Origin: Brevundimonas sp. MYb52
GTDB lineage: Bacteria; Pseudomonadota; Alphaproteobacteria; Caulobacterales; Caulobacteraceae
DNA: 64,000 bases
Reading direction: 5' to 3'
Assembly: GCF_002979535.1 (NCBI RefSeq)
Contig: NZ_PCPB01000002.1
Span: 310,001-374,000, forward strand
The position numbers were made by a program, and so were the translations under genes. The notes below the pieces were generated by a model that had not been told where the DNA came from, searched no databases, and saw only the letters and a program-made list of their open reading frames with translations. Of the stretch, positions 9,265-21,271 are shown piece after piece (position 1 is the stretch's first letter; each line of letters starts with the position of its first letter).

Positions 9265-9354
9265 ATGTCGCGTTGGGTGAGGGATATGCTGTCGCTTGCG
9301 TCGTGCGGCGGCTTCGTCTGGATGATCTGGCAGGCGTCTTTCCTGGTGACGTGA
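9265..9354 (+). CDS. sidA: SidA-like SOS-induced cell division inhibitor (29 aa)
   Basis: A 29-residue ORF, too short for routine calling, with a basic start (MSRWVRDML) and one hydrophobic segment (SLASCGGFVWMIWQASFLV), so it should be a single-pass inner-membrane peptide. A purine-rich GGAG/GGGG stretch precedes the ATG, and a perfect SOS box lies 21 bases upstream. SidA of Caulobacter crescentus is also 29 residues, SOS-induced and inner-membrane, and blocks division by acting on late divisome proteins such as FtsW and FtsN. Length, topology, SOS box and the position just before dnaE all fit. The sequence identity to SidA was not computed. Confidence 0.8.
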   Translation: MSRWVRDMLSLASCGGFVWMIWQASFLVT

Positions 9355-9412
9355 TCGCCGCATCGACTCCCTGCATGATCACAATCCCGCCGCGCCGCGG
9401 TTGGATATGAGA

Positions 9413-9431
9413 GGTCCCGGCGTCCGGGATC
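9413..9431 (+). other. Short hairpin just before the dnaE ribosome-binding site
   Basis: GGTCCCGG and CCGGGATC flank a three-base CGT loop, giving an eight-pair stem with one G-T wobble. It ends three bases before the CGGAG that precedes the dnaE GTG, so it could affect dnaE translation or end part of the sidA transcript. No T-run follows. The functional role is speculative. Confidence 0.3.
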
Positions 9432-9441
9432 AGCGGAGTTT

Positions 9442-12899
<3,458 letters not shown>

Positions 12900-12900
<1 letters not shown>

Positions 12901-13313
12901 TGGGTGAGGATCAGATCATGCGGAACGCGCGTGGGACCTTTGATGTCGTCATCACCCCGGTCCAGCCAGGGGAGGGCGCGGCGCCGGACGCCCCGGGGCG
13001 AATGCTGCTGGCCAAGACCTTTCATGGCGATCTGACCGGAACCGGCGCAGGTGAAATGCTGGGCGTCATGGGCGCGGATCGATCGGGCGCCTATGTCGCT
13101 CTGGACCGTGTGCACGGCGTCATCGACGGACGCGAAGGTGCCTTCACTCTTGTGCATCGCGGCCTGATGGATCGTGGGGCGCAGGAACTGCTGATCACCA
13201 TCGTGCCGGGATCGGGGGCGGAGGGGCTGGCCGGGATCGCCGGGGTGTTTCACCTGACCGTTGAAGACGGCGTTCATCGCTATGACCTGGAATACAGCCT
13301 GCCGACATCCTGA
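12900..13313 (+). CDS. DUF3224 family protein
   Basis: A 137-residue protein without signal or membrane segments. The patterns RNARGTFDVVITP, KTFHGDLTGTGAGEMLG, FTLVHRGLMDRG and IAGVFHLTVEDGVHRYDLEYSLP are those of DUF3224, a small beta-barrel family of unknown function. The ATG overlaps the dnaE stop codon (TGATG); an internal ATG at 12918 directly before RNARGTF is an alternative start. Cotranscription with dnaE is likely. Confidence 0.82.
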
Positions 13314-13328
13314 CGGAGAGGACCGACC

Positions 13329-13679
13329 ATGAGCGTGCACAAGGGTTCCTGCCACTGCGGCGCGGTGGCCTATGAGGTCGAGGTTGGGCTGGAGGGTCTG
13401 ATCGAGTGCAATTGTTCGCACTGCTACCGTAAGGGCTTCGTCCTGGCTTTCGCGCCGCGCGCGGCGTTCCGGCTGACGGCAGGCGAGGAAGCGACGACCT
13501 CCTACTTCTTCAACCACCACAAGATCGACCATCGCTTCTGCAAGACCTGCGGCGTTCAGCCCTTCGGCTACGGCGTCGCGCCCGACGGGTCCGAGGTGGC
13601 GGCGATCAATGTGCGGACGCTGACCGATGTGGAGCCCTGGGCCTGGACGGCCAAACGGGTGGACGGGCGCAGCTTCTGA
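13329..13679 (+). CDS. GFA family protein (glutathione-dependent formaldehyde-activating fold)
   Basis: A 116-residue member of the Mss4-like GFA family. Zinc-binding cysteines are visible in GSCHCGAV (Cys8, Cys10), CNCSHC (Cys27, Cys29, Cys32) and RFCKTCG. Only some members condense formaldehyde with glutathione, so the enzymatic role is not certain. It is preceded by GGAGAGGA, a strong ribosome-binding site, and follows the DUF3224 gene by 15 bases. It converges tail to tail with the S41-like gene. Confidence 0.88.
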   Translation: MSVHKGSCHCGAVAYEVEVGLEGLIECNCSHCYRKGFVLAFAPRAAFRLTAGEEATTSYFFNHHKIDHRFCKTCGVQPFGYGVAPDGSEVAAINVRTLTDVEPWAWTAKRVDGRSF

Positions 13680-14864
13680 TCAGTTCGGCGCAGGCCGGAA
13701 CTGCTCACGGGGCGCGCCATCGACGGCGTACAGTTTCTCGATCGGGATTTTGACGAGAAGGCCGGTGCGCGGCAGGCGCAGATCATAGATAGCCCCCAAA
13801 AGTCCCGCCATCGGTTGACCGACGACGTGCGCCCCTTGTGCGTGCAGACCGATGGCCAGGCCTTCGCCCGTGCTGCCGGTCCATCGGCCGACCTGGACTT
13901 TGATCGGACCATGGTGGCGCTTGCCGGGGCGAGCCATGACCTGCTCGACCCAGCGGCGCTCGATCCCGGTTTCGCGCGCTTCGGCGGGCAGGGCGTGGAT
14001 CTGGTAGGCGGCGGGGGCGTCGACGAACCAGCCCATGATCGCGCGGGCGACCACGGTGTTGCCGCCGCTCGGCGTTTCGGTCAGGTCGATGACGACAGCC
14101 TGGCCTTCGCGAGCCGTCGCCATGGCGGCGTCAAAGGCGGCGATAGTCGCCCGGTCGCCCAGGGCGTCATTGATCCGGATGACGAGAGCGCCGTCTTGAA
14201 CGCGGCTTTCAACTCCGGGGCGATCACGCTGCATCGCGTAGAGGCTGGGCAGGTTCAGGCGTCGGGCAGAACCATCGGGGGCGGTGATCGTCAGGTCACG
14301 CTGGCGGTCCCGTCGCCCGGCGGCCAGAACGCGAGCGGCGTATCCGGCGCGGTCGCCCGTGGCGGACAGGCCGATCTCGCGCCAAAAGGCGGCGACAGCC
14401 TCGGTCGTCGTCAGGTCTCCCACTGCGGTCAACCTGTCGCCTGGTTGAACGCCGGCGGCCTGGGCCGGAGAATCCGCGCGCACGGCCGTGATGGCCCAGG
14501 CCTGTCCTTGAGGTTCGATCCACAGATCGGAATAGCTGGGCGTCACGGCCCAACTGTCAGAGAAGGAGGAGCCGGTAATGGCGTGATGGTCGGCCAGAGC
14601 GGTCAGGGCGTGCTCGGCATATCGCAGCAGGCCGGCTTGATCGTGGACCGCCTCGGCCTCGGCTTTCAGCACATCGGTATTGGGGAAGGCGCCGCCGGGC
14701 AGCCGTTCGGCATAGGCGTATTGTTCTTCGATCAGCGCAGGCAGGGCCAGGGCGTCCTGGCGATAGTCCTCGACGGTGGGCGCGCTTGTGGTTTGGGCGG
14801 TCGCCAAGGGGGCAAGCGTCAGGAGGGCCAGGGCGGCAAGGAGGAGGGCGTGGGAGATCCGCAT
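13680..14864 (-). CDS. S41-like periplasmic peptidase with PDZ domain
   Basis: A 394-residue exported protein with a clear signal peptide (cleavage after PLATA, near residue 23). The middle part (about 125-165) has a PDZ pattern, including VRADSPAQAAGVQPGDRLTA. The C-terminal half matches the S41 tail-specific protease fold: LVIRINDALGD, VVIDLTETPSGGNTV, and GRWTGSTGEGLAIGL, where the Ser/Thr before GEG is the likely nucleophile position. The usual catalytic Lys was not identified with confidence, so activity is uncertain. It is transcribed alone, toward the GFA gene. Confidence 0.78.
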   Translation of the reverse strand: MRISHALLLAALALLTLAPLATAQTTSAPTVEDYRQDALALPALIEEQYAYAERLPGGAFPNTDVLKAEAEAVHDQAGLLRYAEHALTALADHHAITGSSFSDSWAVTPSYSDLWIEPQGQAWAITAVRADSPAQAAGVQPGDRLTAVGDLTTTEAVAAFWREIGLSATGDRAGYAARVLAAGRRDRQRDLTITAPDGSARRLNLPSLYAMQRDRPGVESRVQDGALVIRINDALGDRATIAAFDAAMATAREGQAVVIDLTETPSGGNTVVARAIMGWFVDAPAAYQIHALPAEARETGIERRWVEQVMARPGKRHHGPIKVQVGRWTGSTGEGLAIGLHAQGAHVVGQPMAGLLGAIYDLRLPRTGLLVKIPIEKLYAVDGAPREQFRPAPN

Positions 14865-14925
14865 GGCGTCATGAGGCCGAGGATCGAAACCGCGGACAAG
14901 TTAAATCCCGATCATCTTCACGCAC

Positions 14926-14953
14926 TTGCCTTTTTCCGACGATGCGCCTAGAG
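14926..14953 (+). promoter_or_regulatory. Candidate promoter for rpsB-tsf
   Basis: TTGCCT at 14926-14931 is followed after 16 bases by CTAGAG (14948-14953). The element resembles the Caulobacter housekeeping pattern TTGAC...GCTANAWC (here GCCTAGAG). It lies about 130 bases before the rpsB ATG, leaving a long untranslated leader as is common for ribosomal genes. Confidence 0.35.
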
Positions 14954-15081
14954 AGCCCGCGCACTTCGCACGTGGGCGTGGCGCGGTCCGGGGAGACATC
15001 CCGGCCTGCACCGTTCCGAGGGACCGTCCGGTCCTTTTACTCGCTCACGCTAGGTTTGATCGGAAAAAGGACACCACGATC

Positions 15082-15930
15082 ATGGCACTGCCAGATTTCT
15101 CGATGCGTACGCTGCTGGAAGCCGGCGCTCACTTCGGCCACCAGACGCACCGCTGGAACCCGAAGATGGACCGCTACATCTTCGGCTCGCGCTCGAACAT
15201 CCACATCATCGACCTGTCGCAGACGATGCCGCTGTTCCACCAGGCTCTGGTGGCTGTGCGTGACGTCGCCGCAAAGGGCGGCCGCGTTCTGTTCGTCGGC
15301 ACCAAGCGCCAGGCCGCTGGCCCGGTGGCTGAAGCCGCCACGCGCTGCGCCCAGTACTACATGAACAACCGCTGGCTCGGCGGCACGCTGACCAACTGGC
15401 GCACCGTCTCGGGCTCGATCGCTCGCCTGCGTGAGCTGGAAACCGTTCTGGCCAACGGCGGCGAAGGCCGCGTCAAGAAAGAGCTGCTGACCCTGCAGCG
15501 CGAGAAAGACAAGCTGGAACTGTCGCTGGGCGGCATCAAGGACATGGGTTCGATCCCGGACATCATGTTCGTGATCGACACCAACAAGGAAGCGATCGCG
15601 ATCCAGGAAGCTCGCAAGCTGAACATCCCGATCATCGCCATCCTGGACACCAACTCGGACCCGGACGGCATCACCTACCCGGTGCCCGGCAACGACGACG
15701 CCGCCCGCGCCATCCAGACCTACTGCGACCTGATCGCTGACGCTGTCCTGGACGGCCTGGCCGCCGGCGCTTCGGCTTCGGGCATTGACCTGGGCGCTTC
15801 GGAAGCTCCGGTTGAGCCGATGCTGCGTGAAGCGGTTGCTGCTCCGGCTGAAGCCGAAGCTGCTCCGGCCGGTACGGAAGCCGTGGCTGAAGAACTGCTC
15901 GCGACGACTGAAGAAAAGGTCGAGGGCTAA
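15082..15930 (+). CDS. rpsB: 30S ribosomal protein S2
   Basis: Small-subunit ribosomal protein of 282 residues. The family start [20 protein letters not shown] sets the ATG at 15082; the frame extends further upstream but is not conserved. Typical motifs follow: [42 protein letters not shown], and [19 protein letters not shown]. The last ~45 residues form a low-complexity Ala/Glu tail ([20 protein letters not shown]) typical of alphaproteobacterial S2. It is followed by tsf, as in most bacteria. Confidence 0.97.
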   Translation: MALPDFSMRTLLEAGAHFGHQTHRWNPKMDRYIFGSRSNIHIIDLSQTMPLFHQALVAVRDVAAKGGRVLFVGTKRQAAGPVAEAATRCAQYYMNNRWLGGTLTNWRTVSGSIARLRELETVLANGGEGRVKKELLTLQREKDKLELSLGGIKDMGSIPDIMFVIDTNKEAIAIQEARKLNIPIIAILDTNSDPDGITYPVPGNDDAARAIQTYCDLIADAVLDGLAAGASASGIDLGASEAPVEPMLREAVAAPAEAEAAPAGTEAVAEELLATTEEKVEG

Positions 15931-15941
15931 GACGCCCTCGG

Positions 15942-15962
15942 GGCCCGGTCGATGATCGGGCC
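15942..15962 (+). other. Intercistronic hairpin 1 between rpsB and tsf
   Basis: GGCCCGGTC and GATCGGGCC flank a GAT loop, giving a nine-position stem with a single mismatch or wobble. It lies 11 bases after the rpsB stop codon. A second, stronger hairpin follows 16 bases later. It could act as a partial terminator or an RNA-stability element. Confidence 0.5.
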
Positions 15963-15978
15963 TACGCCAAACTGACAT

Positions 15979-16005
15979 GCGGCCGGGCTATCCATGCCCG
16001 GCCGC
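15979..16005 (+). terminator. Intercistronic hairpin 2, probable attenuating terminator before tsf
   Basis: GCGGCCGGGC, a seven-base loop, then GCCCGGCCGC: a perfect ten-pair stem, followed by TCATTTGAATTTT. The weak T-rich tail suggests partial termination, which would set the ratio of S2 to EF-Ts. It ends 15 bases before the tsf ribosome-binding site AGGAGAAG. Confidence 0.6.
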
Positions 16006-16030
16006 TCATTTGAATTTTCAGGAGAAGAAC

Positions 16031-16972
16031 ATGGCCGAGATCACTGCCGCCCTCGTGAAGGAACTTCGCGAGCGTTCGGGCGTCGGCATGATGGACTGCA
16101 AGAAGGCGCTGGTCGAAAACGACGGCAACATCGAAGCAGCAATCGACTGGCTGCGCGCCAAGGGCCTGTCCAAGGCCGCCAAGAAGGCCGACCGCGTCGC
16201 CGCTGAAGGCCTGGTCGCCGTTGCGTCGAAGGAAGACGGCAAGGGCGAAGTCGCCGCCGCCATCGAATTCAACGCTGAAACCGACTTCGTCGCTCGTAAC
16301 GACCTGTTCCAGAACGCCGCCAAGTCGTTCGCCCAACTGGGTCTGGACCATCACTCGGTCGAAGCCCTGCACGGCGCTGAACTGGAAGTCGGCAAGACGG
16401 TCCAGGACGAAGTGACCAACATGATCGCCACCATCGGCGAGAACATGCAACTGCGCCGCGCCGCCCGCCTGTCGGTGTCGGAAGGCGTCGTCTCGACCTA
16501 CGTCCACAACGCGGTGTCGCCGGGCGTCGGCCGCATCGGCGTGCTGGTCGCCCTGGAAGGCGAGGGCGACAAGACCGCTCTGCGCGAACTGGGCCGCAAG
16601 ATCGCCATGCATGTCGCTGCGACCGCTCCGCTGTCGCTGAACACCGACGACCTGGACCCGGCCGCCATCGAGAAGGAACGCGCTGTTCTGATCGAAAAGG
16701 CCAAGGAAGAAGGCCGCCCGGAAAACATGATCGAAAAGATCGTGGAAGGTCAGATCAACAAGTTCCAGAAGGACGTGGTGCTGTCCAAGCAGCCGTTCGT
16801 CATGGACCCTGACGTGACCATCGAGCAGCTGGTCGCCAACTCGGCCAAGGAACTGGGCTCCTCGAACCTGCACCTGGCCGGCTTCGTCCGTCTGGCGCTG
16901 GGTGAAGGCGTCGAGAAGGTTGAAGGCCCCGACTTCGCGGCCGAAGTCGCCTCGATGATGGGCGGCAACTAA
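16031..16972 (+). CDS. tsf: Elongation factor Ts
   Basis: EF-Ts exchanges GDP for GTP on EF-Tu. The N-terminal UBA-like domain [20 protein letters not shown] and the motif [10 protein letters not shown] (about residue 80) are diagnostic. The 313-residue length is normal. The ATG at 16031 is preceded by AGGAGAAG with ideal spacing; the longer frame from 15977 runs through the hairpin and is rejected as a start. A weak hairpin follows the stop. Confidence 0.97.
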   Translation: MAEITAALVKELRERSGVGMMDCKKALVENDGNIEAAIDWLRAKGLSKAAKKADRVAAEGLVAVASKEDGKGEVAAAIEFNAETDFVARNDLFQNAAKSFAQLGLDHHSVEALHGAELEVGKTVQDEVTNMIATIGENMQLRRAARLSVSEGVVSTYVHNAVSPGVGRIGVLVALEGEGDKTALRELGRKIAMHVAATAPLSLNTDDLDPAAIEKERAVLIEKAKEEGRPENMIEKIVEGQINKFQKDVVLSKQPFVMDPDVTIEQLVANSAKELGSSNLHLAGFVRLALGEGVEKVEGPDFAAEVASMMGGN

Positions 16973-17010
16973 GATCGAAGTTTCTTCCTGAAAGGGAAGA
17001 ATTTTCAAAA

Positions 17011-17042
17011 GGGCGCGTTCGGCTTTGATGGCCGGCGCGCCC
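17011..17042 (+). terminator. Weak hairpin terminator between tsf and pyrH
   Basis: GGGCGCG...CGGC pairs with GCCGG...CGCGCCC around a TTTGATG loop, with a one-base bulge, then CTTCGTCT. A smaller hairpin (TTCTTCC with GGGAAGAA) sits at 16982-17001. Together they could separate the tsf and pyrH transcripts, though neither has a long T-run. Confidence 0.4.
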
Positions 17043-17111
17043 TTCGTCTATGATGAGCCGCCGATTCACTTCGCGCGGATGCGTAACCCCTGTATCCACG
17101 GACCCAGACCC

Positions 17112-17852
17112 ATGCCCGACGCCCCTTCCGAATTCCGATACAAGCGCGTCCTGCTCAAGGTCTCGGGCGAGGTGCTGATGGGCGATCAGTCCTACGGCAT
17201 CGACATGAAGACCGTTGATGTGGTGGCGGCGGCCGTGGCCCAGGTCGCTCGTGAAGGCGTCGAGATCTGCCTGGTCATCGGCGGCGGCAACATCTTCCGA
17301 GGCCTGTCCAAGGCCGCCGAGGGCATGGATCGCGCCAACGCCGACTACATGGGCATGCTGGCCACCATCATGAACGCCCTGGCCATGCAGGGCGCGCTTG
17401 AGAAGATCGGCGTCGATACGCGGGTCCAGAGCGCCATCCCCATGGCCGCCATCGCCGAACCCTACATCCGTCGTCGCGCCATGCGTCACCTGGAAAAGGG
17501 ACGGGTCGTGATCTTCGCCGCCGGCGTGGGCGCCCCCTTCTTCACGACGGATTCGGGCGCCGCCCTGCGCGCCGCCGAAATGGGTTGTGACGCCTTGCTG
17601 AAGGGCACCAGCGTGGACGGCGTTTATACCGCCGACCCGAAGAAGGACCCTTCCGCCACCCGTTATGAGACGCTGAGCTATCAGGACGTCCTGGCCAAGG
17701 ACCTGCGCGTCATGGACGCCTCGGCCATTGCGTTGATGCGTGATAGCGAAATTCCGATCGTGGTCTTCTCGATCCGCGAGGAGGGCTCGTTGCGCAAGAC
17801 GCTGGCGGGCGAAGGCACCTTCACCGTCATCACCAACAAGAAAGCCGCTTAA
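17112..17852 (+). CDS. pyrH: Uridylate kinase
   Basis: UMP kinase of the amino-acid-kinase fold, which makes UDP for RNA and envelope precursors. Family motifs: [40 protein letters not shown], and [16 protein letters not shown]. Length is 246 residues. The start is set at the ATG at 17112 just before [11 protein letters not shown]; the frame extends 87 bases upstream without conserved content. It is followed after 38 bases by frr, the standard order. Confidence 0.96.
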   Translation: MPDAPSEFRYKRVLLKVSGEVLMGDQSYGIDMKTVDVVAAAVAQVAREGVEICLVIGGGNIFRGLSKAAEGMDRANADYMGMLATIMNALAMQGALEKIGVDTRVQSAIPMAAIAEPYIRRRAMRHLEKGRVVIFAAGVGAPFFTTDSGAALRAAEMGCDALLKGTSVDGVYTADPKKDPSATRYETLSYQDVLAKDLRVMDASAIALMRDSEIPIVVFSIREEGSLRKTLAGEGTFTVITNKKAA

Positions 17853-17890
17853 GCGGCCCTCGACTCGAACGACAGACCAAGGAAACCACC

Positions 17891-18448
17891 ATGGCCAAGC
17901 CTGACCTCAAGACCTATCGCGATCGCATGGAGAAATCCGTCGACTCGCTGAAGGAAGATTTCGCGGGTCTGCGCACCGGTCGGGCCAACTCGGGCCTGCT
18001 CGACCCGGTTCAGGTCGAAGCCTATGGCTCGAACTCGCCGCTGAACGCCGTGGCCGCCATCAGCGTGCCTGAGCCGCGCATGATCTCGGTCAGCGTCTGG
18101 GACAAGGGCATGGTGGGTCCGGTCGAGAAGGCCATTCGCGCCGCCGGCCTTGGCCTGAACCCGATCGTCGATGGTCAGACCCTGCGCATTCCCGTGCCGC
18201 CGCTGACCGAGGAACGCCGCAAGGACCTGGTCAAGCTGGCCGGCAAATACGCCGAACAGCAGAAGATCGCCGTGCGCAACGTGCGCCGCGACGCCAATGA
18301 CGACCTGAAAAAGGCCGAAAAGGCGACTGAGATCAGCCAGGACGAGCAGAAGAAGATGGAGACCGAGGTCCAGAAGGACACCGACGCCGCCATCAAGAAG
18401 ATCGACGAGGCCTTGAAGGCCAAGGAAGTCGAGATCATGCAGGTCTGA
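17891..18448 (+). CDS. frr: Ribosome recycling factor
   Basis: RRF splits post-termination ribosomes together with EF-G. The 185-residue protein has the expected helical arms and the conserved [54 protein letters not shown] and [28 protein letters not shown] precedes the ATG. It lies between pyrH and uppS on the same strand. Confidence 0.97.
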   Translation: MAKPDLKTYRDRMEKSVDSLKEDFAGLRTGRANSGLLDPVQVEAYGSNSPLNAVAAISVPEPRMISVSVWDKGMVGPVEKAIRAAGLGLNPIVDGQTLRIPVPPLTEERRKDLVKLAGKYAEQQKIAVRNVRRDANDDLKKAEKATEISQDEQKKMETEVQKDTDAAIKKIDEALKAKEVEIMQV

Positions 18449-18478
18449 CGCAGTTTCGCGTCGGGAGGGAATGCGGAA

Positions 18479-19246
18479 ATGTCGGCCGAGACCGTCGCCA
18501 CGGCGCCTGAGAGGGGGCCTCGCCACGTCGCCCTGATCATGGACGGCAACGGTCGCTGGGCCGAACGTCGGGGCCTGCCGCGCGTCGTGGGGCACCGCGA
18601 GGGCGTTCAGGCGCTTCGGCGCACGATCAAGGCGGCGCCGGAGTTTGGCGTTCGTTGCCTGACCGTGTTCGGTTTTTCGACCGAAAACTGGAGCCGTCCC
18701 GCGGACGAGGTGTCGGACCTGATGGGTCTGGTGCGAGCTTTCGTCGGCAGTGATCTGAAGCGGCTGGACGCGGCAGGGGTCAGGGTTCGGGTCCTGGGGC
18801 GACGCAAGGGCTTGCCGGCGGACATCGCCGCCATCGTCGACCGCGCCGAGGCGCAGACGGCGCATAATGACCGTTTCCTGTTGCAGGTGGCCTTCAACTA
18901 CGGCGGACGCGCAGATCTGGTGGATGCGGCTCAACGATTGGTCGATCGCGTGCGTGCAGGGCAGTTGACGGGCGAGATCAGCGAGGACGACCTCGGCGCC
19001 GGTCTTTCGACGGCGGGCGCCCCGCCCGTGGATCTGATCGTGCGGACTTCGGGCGAACAGCGGCTTTCCAATTTCCTGCTGTGGGAGGCCGCCTACGCCG
19101 AACTGGTGTTTCAGGACATCCTGTGGCCTGACTACGGCGCTGAGGCGCTGGGTGAAGCGATCGCACTCTATGGCGACCGCGAGCGGCGGTATGGCGGGCG
19201 CGAGGCGCTGCCCGATACTGGTGCAGTGAAAGCGGCGACCAACTGA
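18479..19246 (+). CDS. uppS: Isoprenyl transferase (undecaprenyl diphosphate synthase)
   Basis: Cis-prenyltransferase that makes the C55 lipid carrier for peptidoglycan and O-antigen. The catalytic MDGNGRWAERRGL (Asp near residue 22) and the later GFSTENWSRP, FNYGGRADLVDA and VDLIVRTSGEQRLSNF are typical. Length is 255 residues. GGGAGGGA lies nine bases before the ATG. The stop overlaps the cdsA ATG by one base. Confidence 0.95.
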   Translation: MSAETVATAPERGPRHVALIMDGNGRWAERRGLPRVVGHREGVQALRRTIKAAPEFGVRCLTVFGFSTENWSRPADEVSDLMGLVRAFVGSDLKRLDAAGVRVRVLGRRKGLPADIAAIVDRAEAQTAHNDRFLLQVAFNYGGRADLVDAAQRLVDRVRAGQLTGEISEDDLGAGLSTAGAPPVDLIVRTSGEQRLSNFLLWEAAYAELVFQDILWPDYGAEALGEAIALYGDRERRYGGREALPDTGAVKAATN

Positions 19247-20064
19247 TGGCTTTGAAAATCGGCGACATCGGCTTGAGAGCAGCCTCCGCCGTGGTTCTGG
19301 CCCCGGCCGCCGTGCTGGCGACCTGGGCCGGAGGCGGCTGGTTCTGCGCCCTGGTGGTGGCGGCATGCGGCCTGCTGGCCTTTGAATGGGCGCGGATGAG
19401 CGCGCCGCGCATCTGGCGCTCTGTCGGGGCGGCGGTTGCCCTGGCCCTGATCATCGCCGTGGTCGCGGCCCACATCGGGCAGATGTCGCTGGCGTTGATT
19501 CTGCTGGTCTTTGGCGCTCTGGCGGCCGGACTTTTCGCCCGCTCGCGGGGCGGCGAGGCGCTGGATGCGGCCTATGGCGTGCTCTATCTCGGCTGGCCGT
19601 GCGTCCTGTTGATCTGGTTGCGTGACCTGAACGATGCCCAGGGCCTGTATTGGACCGTGCTGGTCTTCGCCGTGGCCTGGGCGTCCGACATCCTGGCCTA
19701 TCTGGTCGGCAGCGCCGTGGGCGGCCCAAAGCTGTGGCCGCGCTTTTCGCCCAACAAGACCTGGTCCGGCTTCATCGGCGGCCTGATCGCCGGGATGATC
19801 GCCGGCGCCGCCATGGCGGGCTGGCTGGAAATGGGCCGTTTGAACATCTTCTGGGGCGGTGTCCTCGGTCTGGCGGCGGCTCTGGCCACCATGGCCGGAG
19901 ACCTGTGGGAATCGGCGTTGAAGCGCCGCTTCGGGGTCAAGGATGCGGGCAACATCATTCCTGGCCACGGCGGTCTGCTGGACCGGGTGGACGGTCTGAT
20001 GTTTGCGGTCGTGGTCGTGGCTGCCGGGCGCGTGATCGTCCTGATGCTGGGGCAGGGCGCATGA
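19246..20064 (+). CDS. cdsA: Phosphatidate cytidylyltransferase
   Basis: Inner-membrane enzyme that makes CDP-diacylglycerol, the precursor of all phospholipids. The 272-residue protein has about seven or eight hydrophobic helices and the C-terminal family signature [26 protein letters not shown] (split: [11 protein letters not shown], then [13 protein letters not shown]). [12 protein letters not shown] near residue 168 is also conserved. It overlaps uppS by one base and dxr by four. Confidence 0.94.
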   Translation: MALKIGDIGLRAASAVVLAPAAVLATWAGGGWFCALVVAACGLLAFEWARMSAPRIWRSVGAAVALALIIAVVAAHIGQMSLALILLVFGALAAGLFARSRGGEALDAAYGVLYLGWPCVLLIWLRDLNDAQGLYWTVLVFAVAWASDILAYLVGSAVGGPKLWPRFSPNKTWSGFIGGLIAGMIAGAAMAGWLEMGRLNIFWGGVLGLAAALATMAGDLWESALKRRFGVKDAGNIIPGHGGLLDRVDGLMFAVVVVAAGRVIVLMLGQGA

Positions 20065-21257
20065 TCGCCCGCAAAGTCAGCGTGCTGGGTTCGACCGGCT
20101 CGGTGGGGACGTCGACGCTGGACCTGATGGATCAGGCCGAAACGGCCGGTTCGGGCGCGTTTCAGGTTGAGGTTCTGACCGGTGGGAACAATATCGCGCG
20201 TCTGGCTGAGCAGGCCCGGCGCTGGCGGCCCAAGTTGGCTGTCACGGCCGACCCCGCCCGCCTGTCGGAACTGCGTGATGCGCTGGCAGGAACCGGAATC
20301 GAAGCGGCTGCCGGGCCTGAAGCCATCGTCGAGGCCGCGACGCGGCCCGTGGACTGGGTCATGGCCTCCATCGTCGGCTCGGCCGGGCTGCGCTCCGCCT
20401 GGGCCGCCGCCGGAACGGGCGCGACCCTGGCCCTGGCCAACAAGGAAAGCCTGGTCTGCTGCGGTCCGGCTCTGATCGAGCGGGTCAAGCGCAGCGGCGG
20501 CAAGCTGATCCCCGTCGACTCTGAGCATTCCGCCATCTTCCAGGTCTTCCCCGCCCAGGCGCCGGAACAGGTGGCCAAGCTGGTGCTGACGGCCTCGGGC
20601 GGGCCTTTTCGCACCCTGCCACGCGAGGCCATGGGCCGGATTACGCCGGAACAGGCGGTGGCCCACCCCAACTGGAGCATGGGCGCCAAGATCTCGGTCG
20701 ACAGCGCCACCATGGCCAACAAGGGCCTGGAACTGATCGAGGCCGCCTATCTGTTCGCCATGAGCGGCGACCGGATCGACGTCGTGGTCCACCCCGAATC
20801 AATCATCCACAGCCTTGTGGAATATGTGGATGGCTCGACCCTGGCCCAGATGGGGCCGCCGGACATGAAGACGCCGATCGCCTGCGCACTGGCCTGGCCT
20901 GACCGCATGGTCTGGCCCGCGCCCAAGCTGGACCTTGCAGCGCTGGGTCGTCTGACGTTTGAAGCTCCCGATATGGCGCGGTTCCCGGCGCTGAAGCTGG
21001 CGCGGGAGGCTCTGGCGGCCGGAGGCGTGGCGCCGATTGTCTTCAATGCGGCTAACGAGGTCGCGGCCCTGGCCTTCCTTGACCGCCGGCTGGGCTTTCT
21101 CAATATTGCCGCAGTCGTCGCCGACACCTTGGAACGTGCGACGAATGCGGGGATGGATTCCGGTTCTGACGACGCCTGTGACGCGGCCCTGGCCGTGGAT
21201 GCGGCGGCCCGACGGATCGCGAACGACATCATCGCCTCGCTCGCGATTGCTGCCTGA
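20061..21257 (+). CDS. dxr: 1-deoxy-D-xylulose 5-phosphate reductoisomerase
   Basis: Second enzyme of the MEP isoprenoid pathway. It feeds UppS with precursors, which explains its place here. The NADPH site is [17 protein letters not shown] at the N-terminus; the metal and substrate sites are [29 protein letters not shown] and [21 protein letters not shown] (in two parts). The start ATG at 20061 overlaps the cdsA stop (ATGA); the longer frame from 19650 is antisense-free but lies inside cdsA and is rejected. Length is 398 residues. Confidence 0.96.
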   Translation: MIARKVSVLGSTGSVGTSTLDLMDQAETAGSGAFQVEVLTGGNNIARLAEQARRWRPKLAVTADPARLSELRDALAGTGIEAAAGPEAIVEAATRPVDWVMASIVGSAGLRSAWAAAGTGATLALANKESLVCCGPALIERVKRSGGKLIPVDSEHSAIFQVFPAQAPEQVAKLVLTASGGPFRTLPREAMGRITPEQAVAHPNWSMGAKISVDSATMANKGLELIEAAYLFAMSGDRIDVVVHPESIIHSLVEYVDGSTLAQMGPPDMKTPIACALAWPDRMVWPAPKLDLAALGRLTFEAPDMARFPALKLAREALAAGGVAPIVFNAANEVAALAFLDRRLGFLNIAAVVADTLERATNAGMDSGSDDACDAALAVDAAARRIANDIIASLAIAA

Positions 21258-21271
21258 GGGCGACAGGAGAC

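Noticed and set aside
9139-9363. 74-codon minus-strand frame over the sidA region
   Set aside because: It crosses the SOS promoter, has no recognisable pattern, and the plus-strand 29-codon ORF has better regulatory support.
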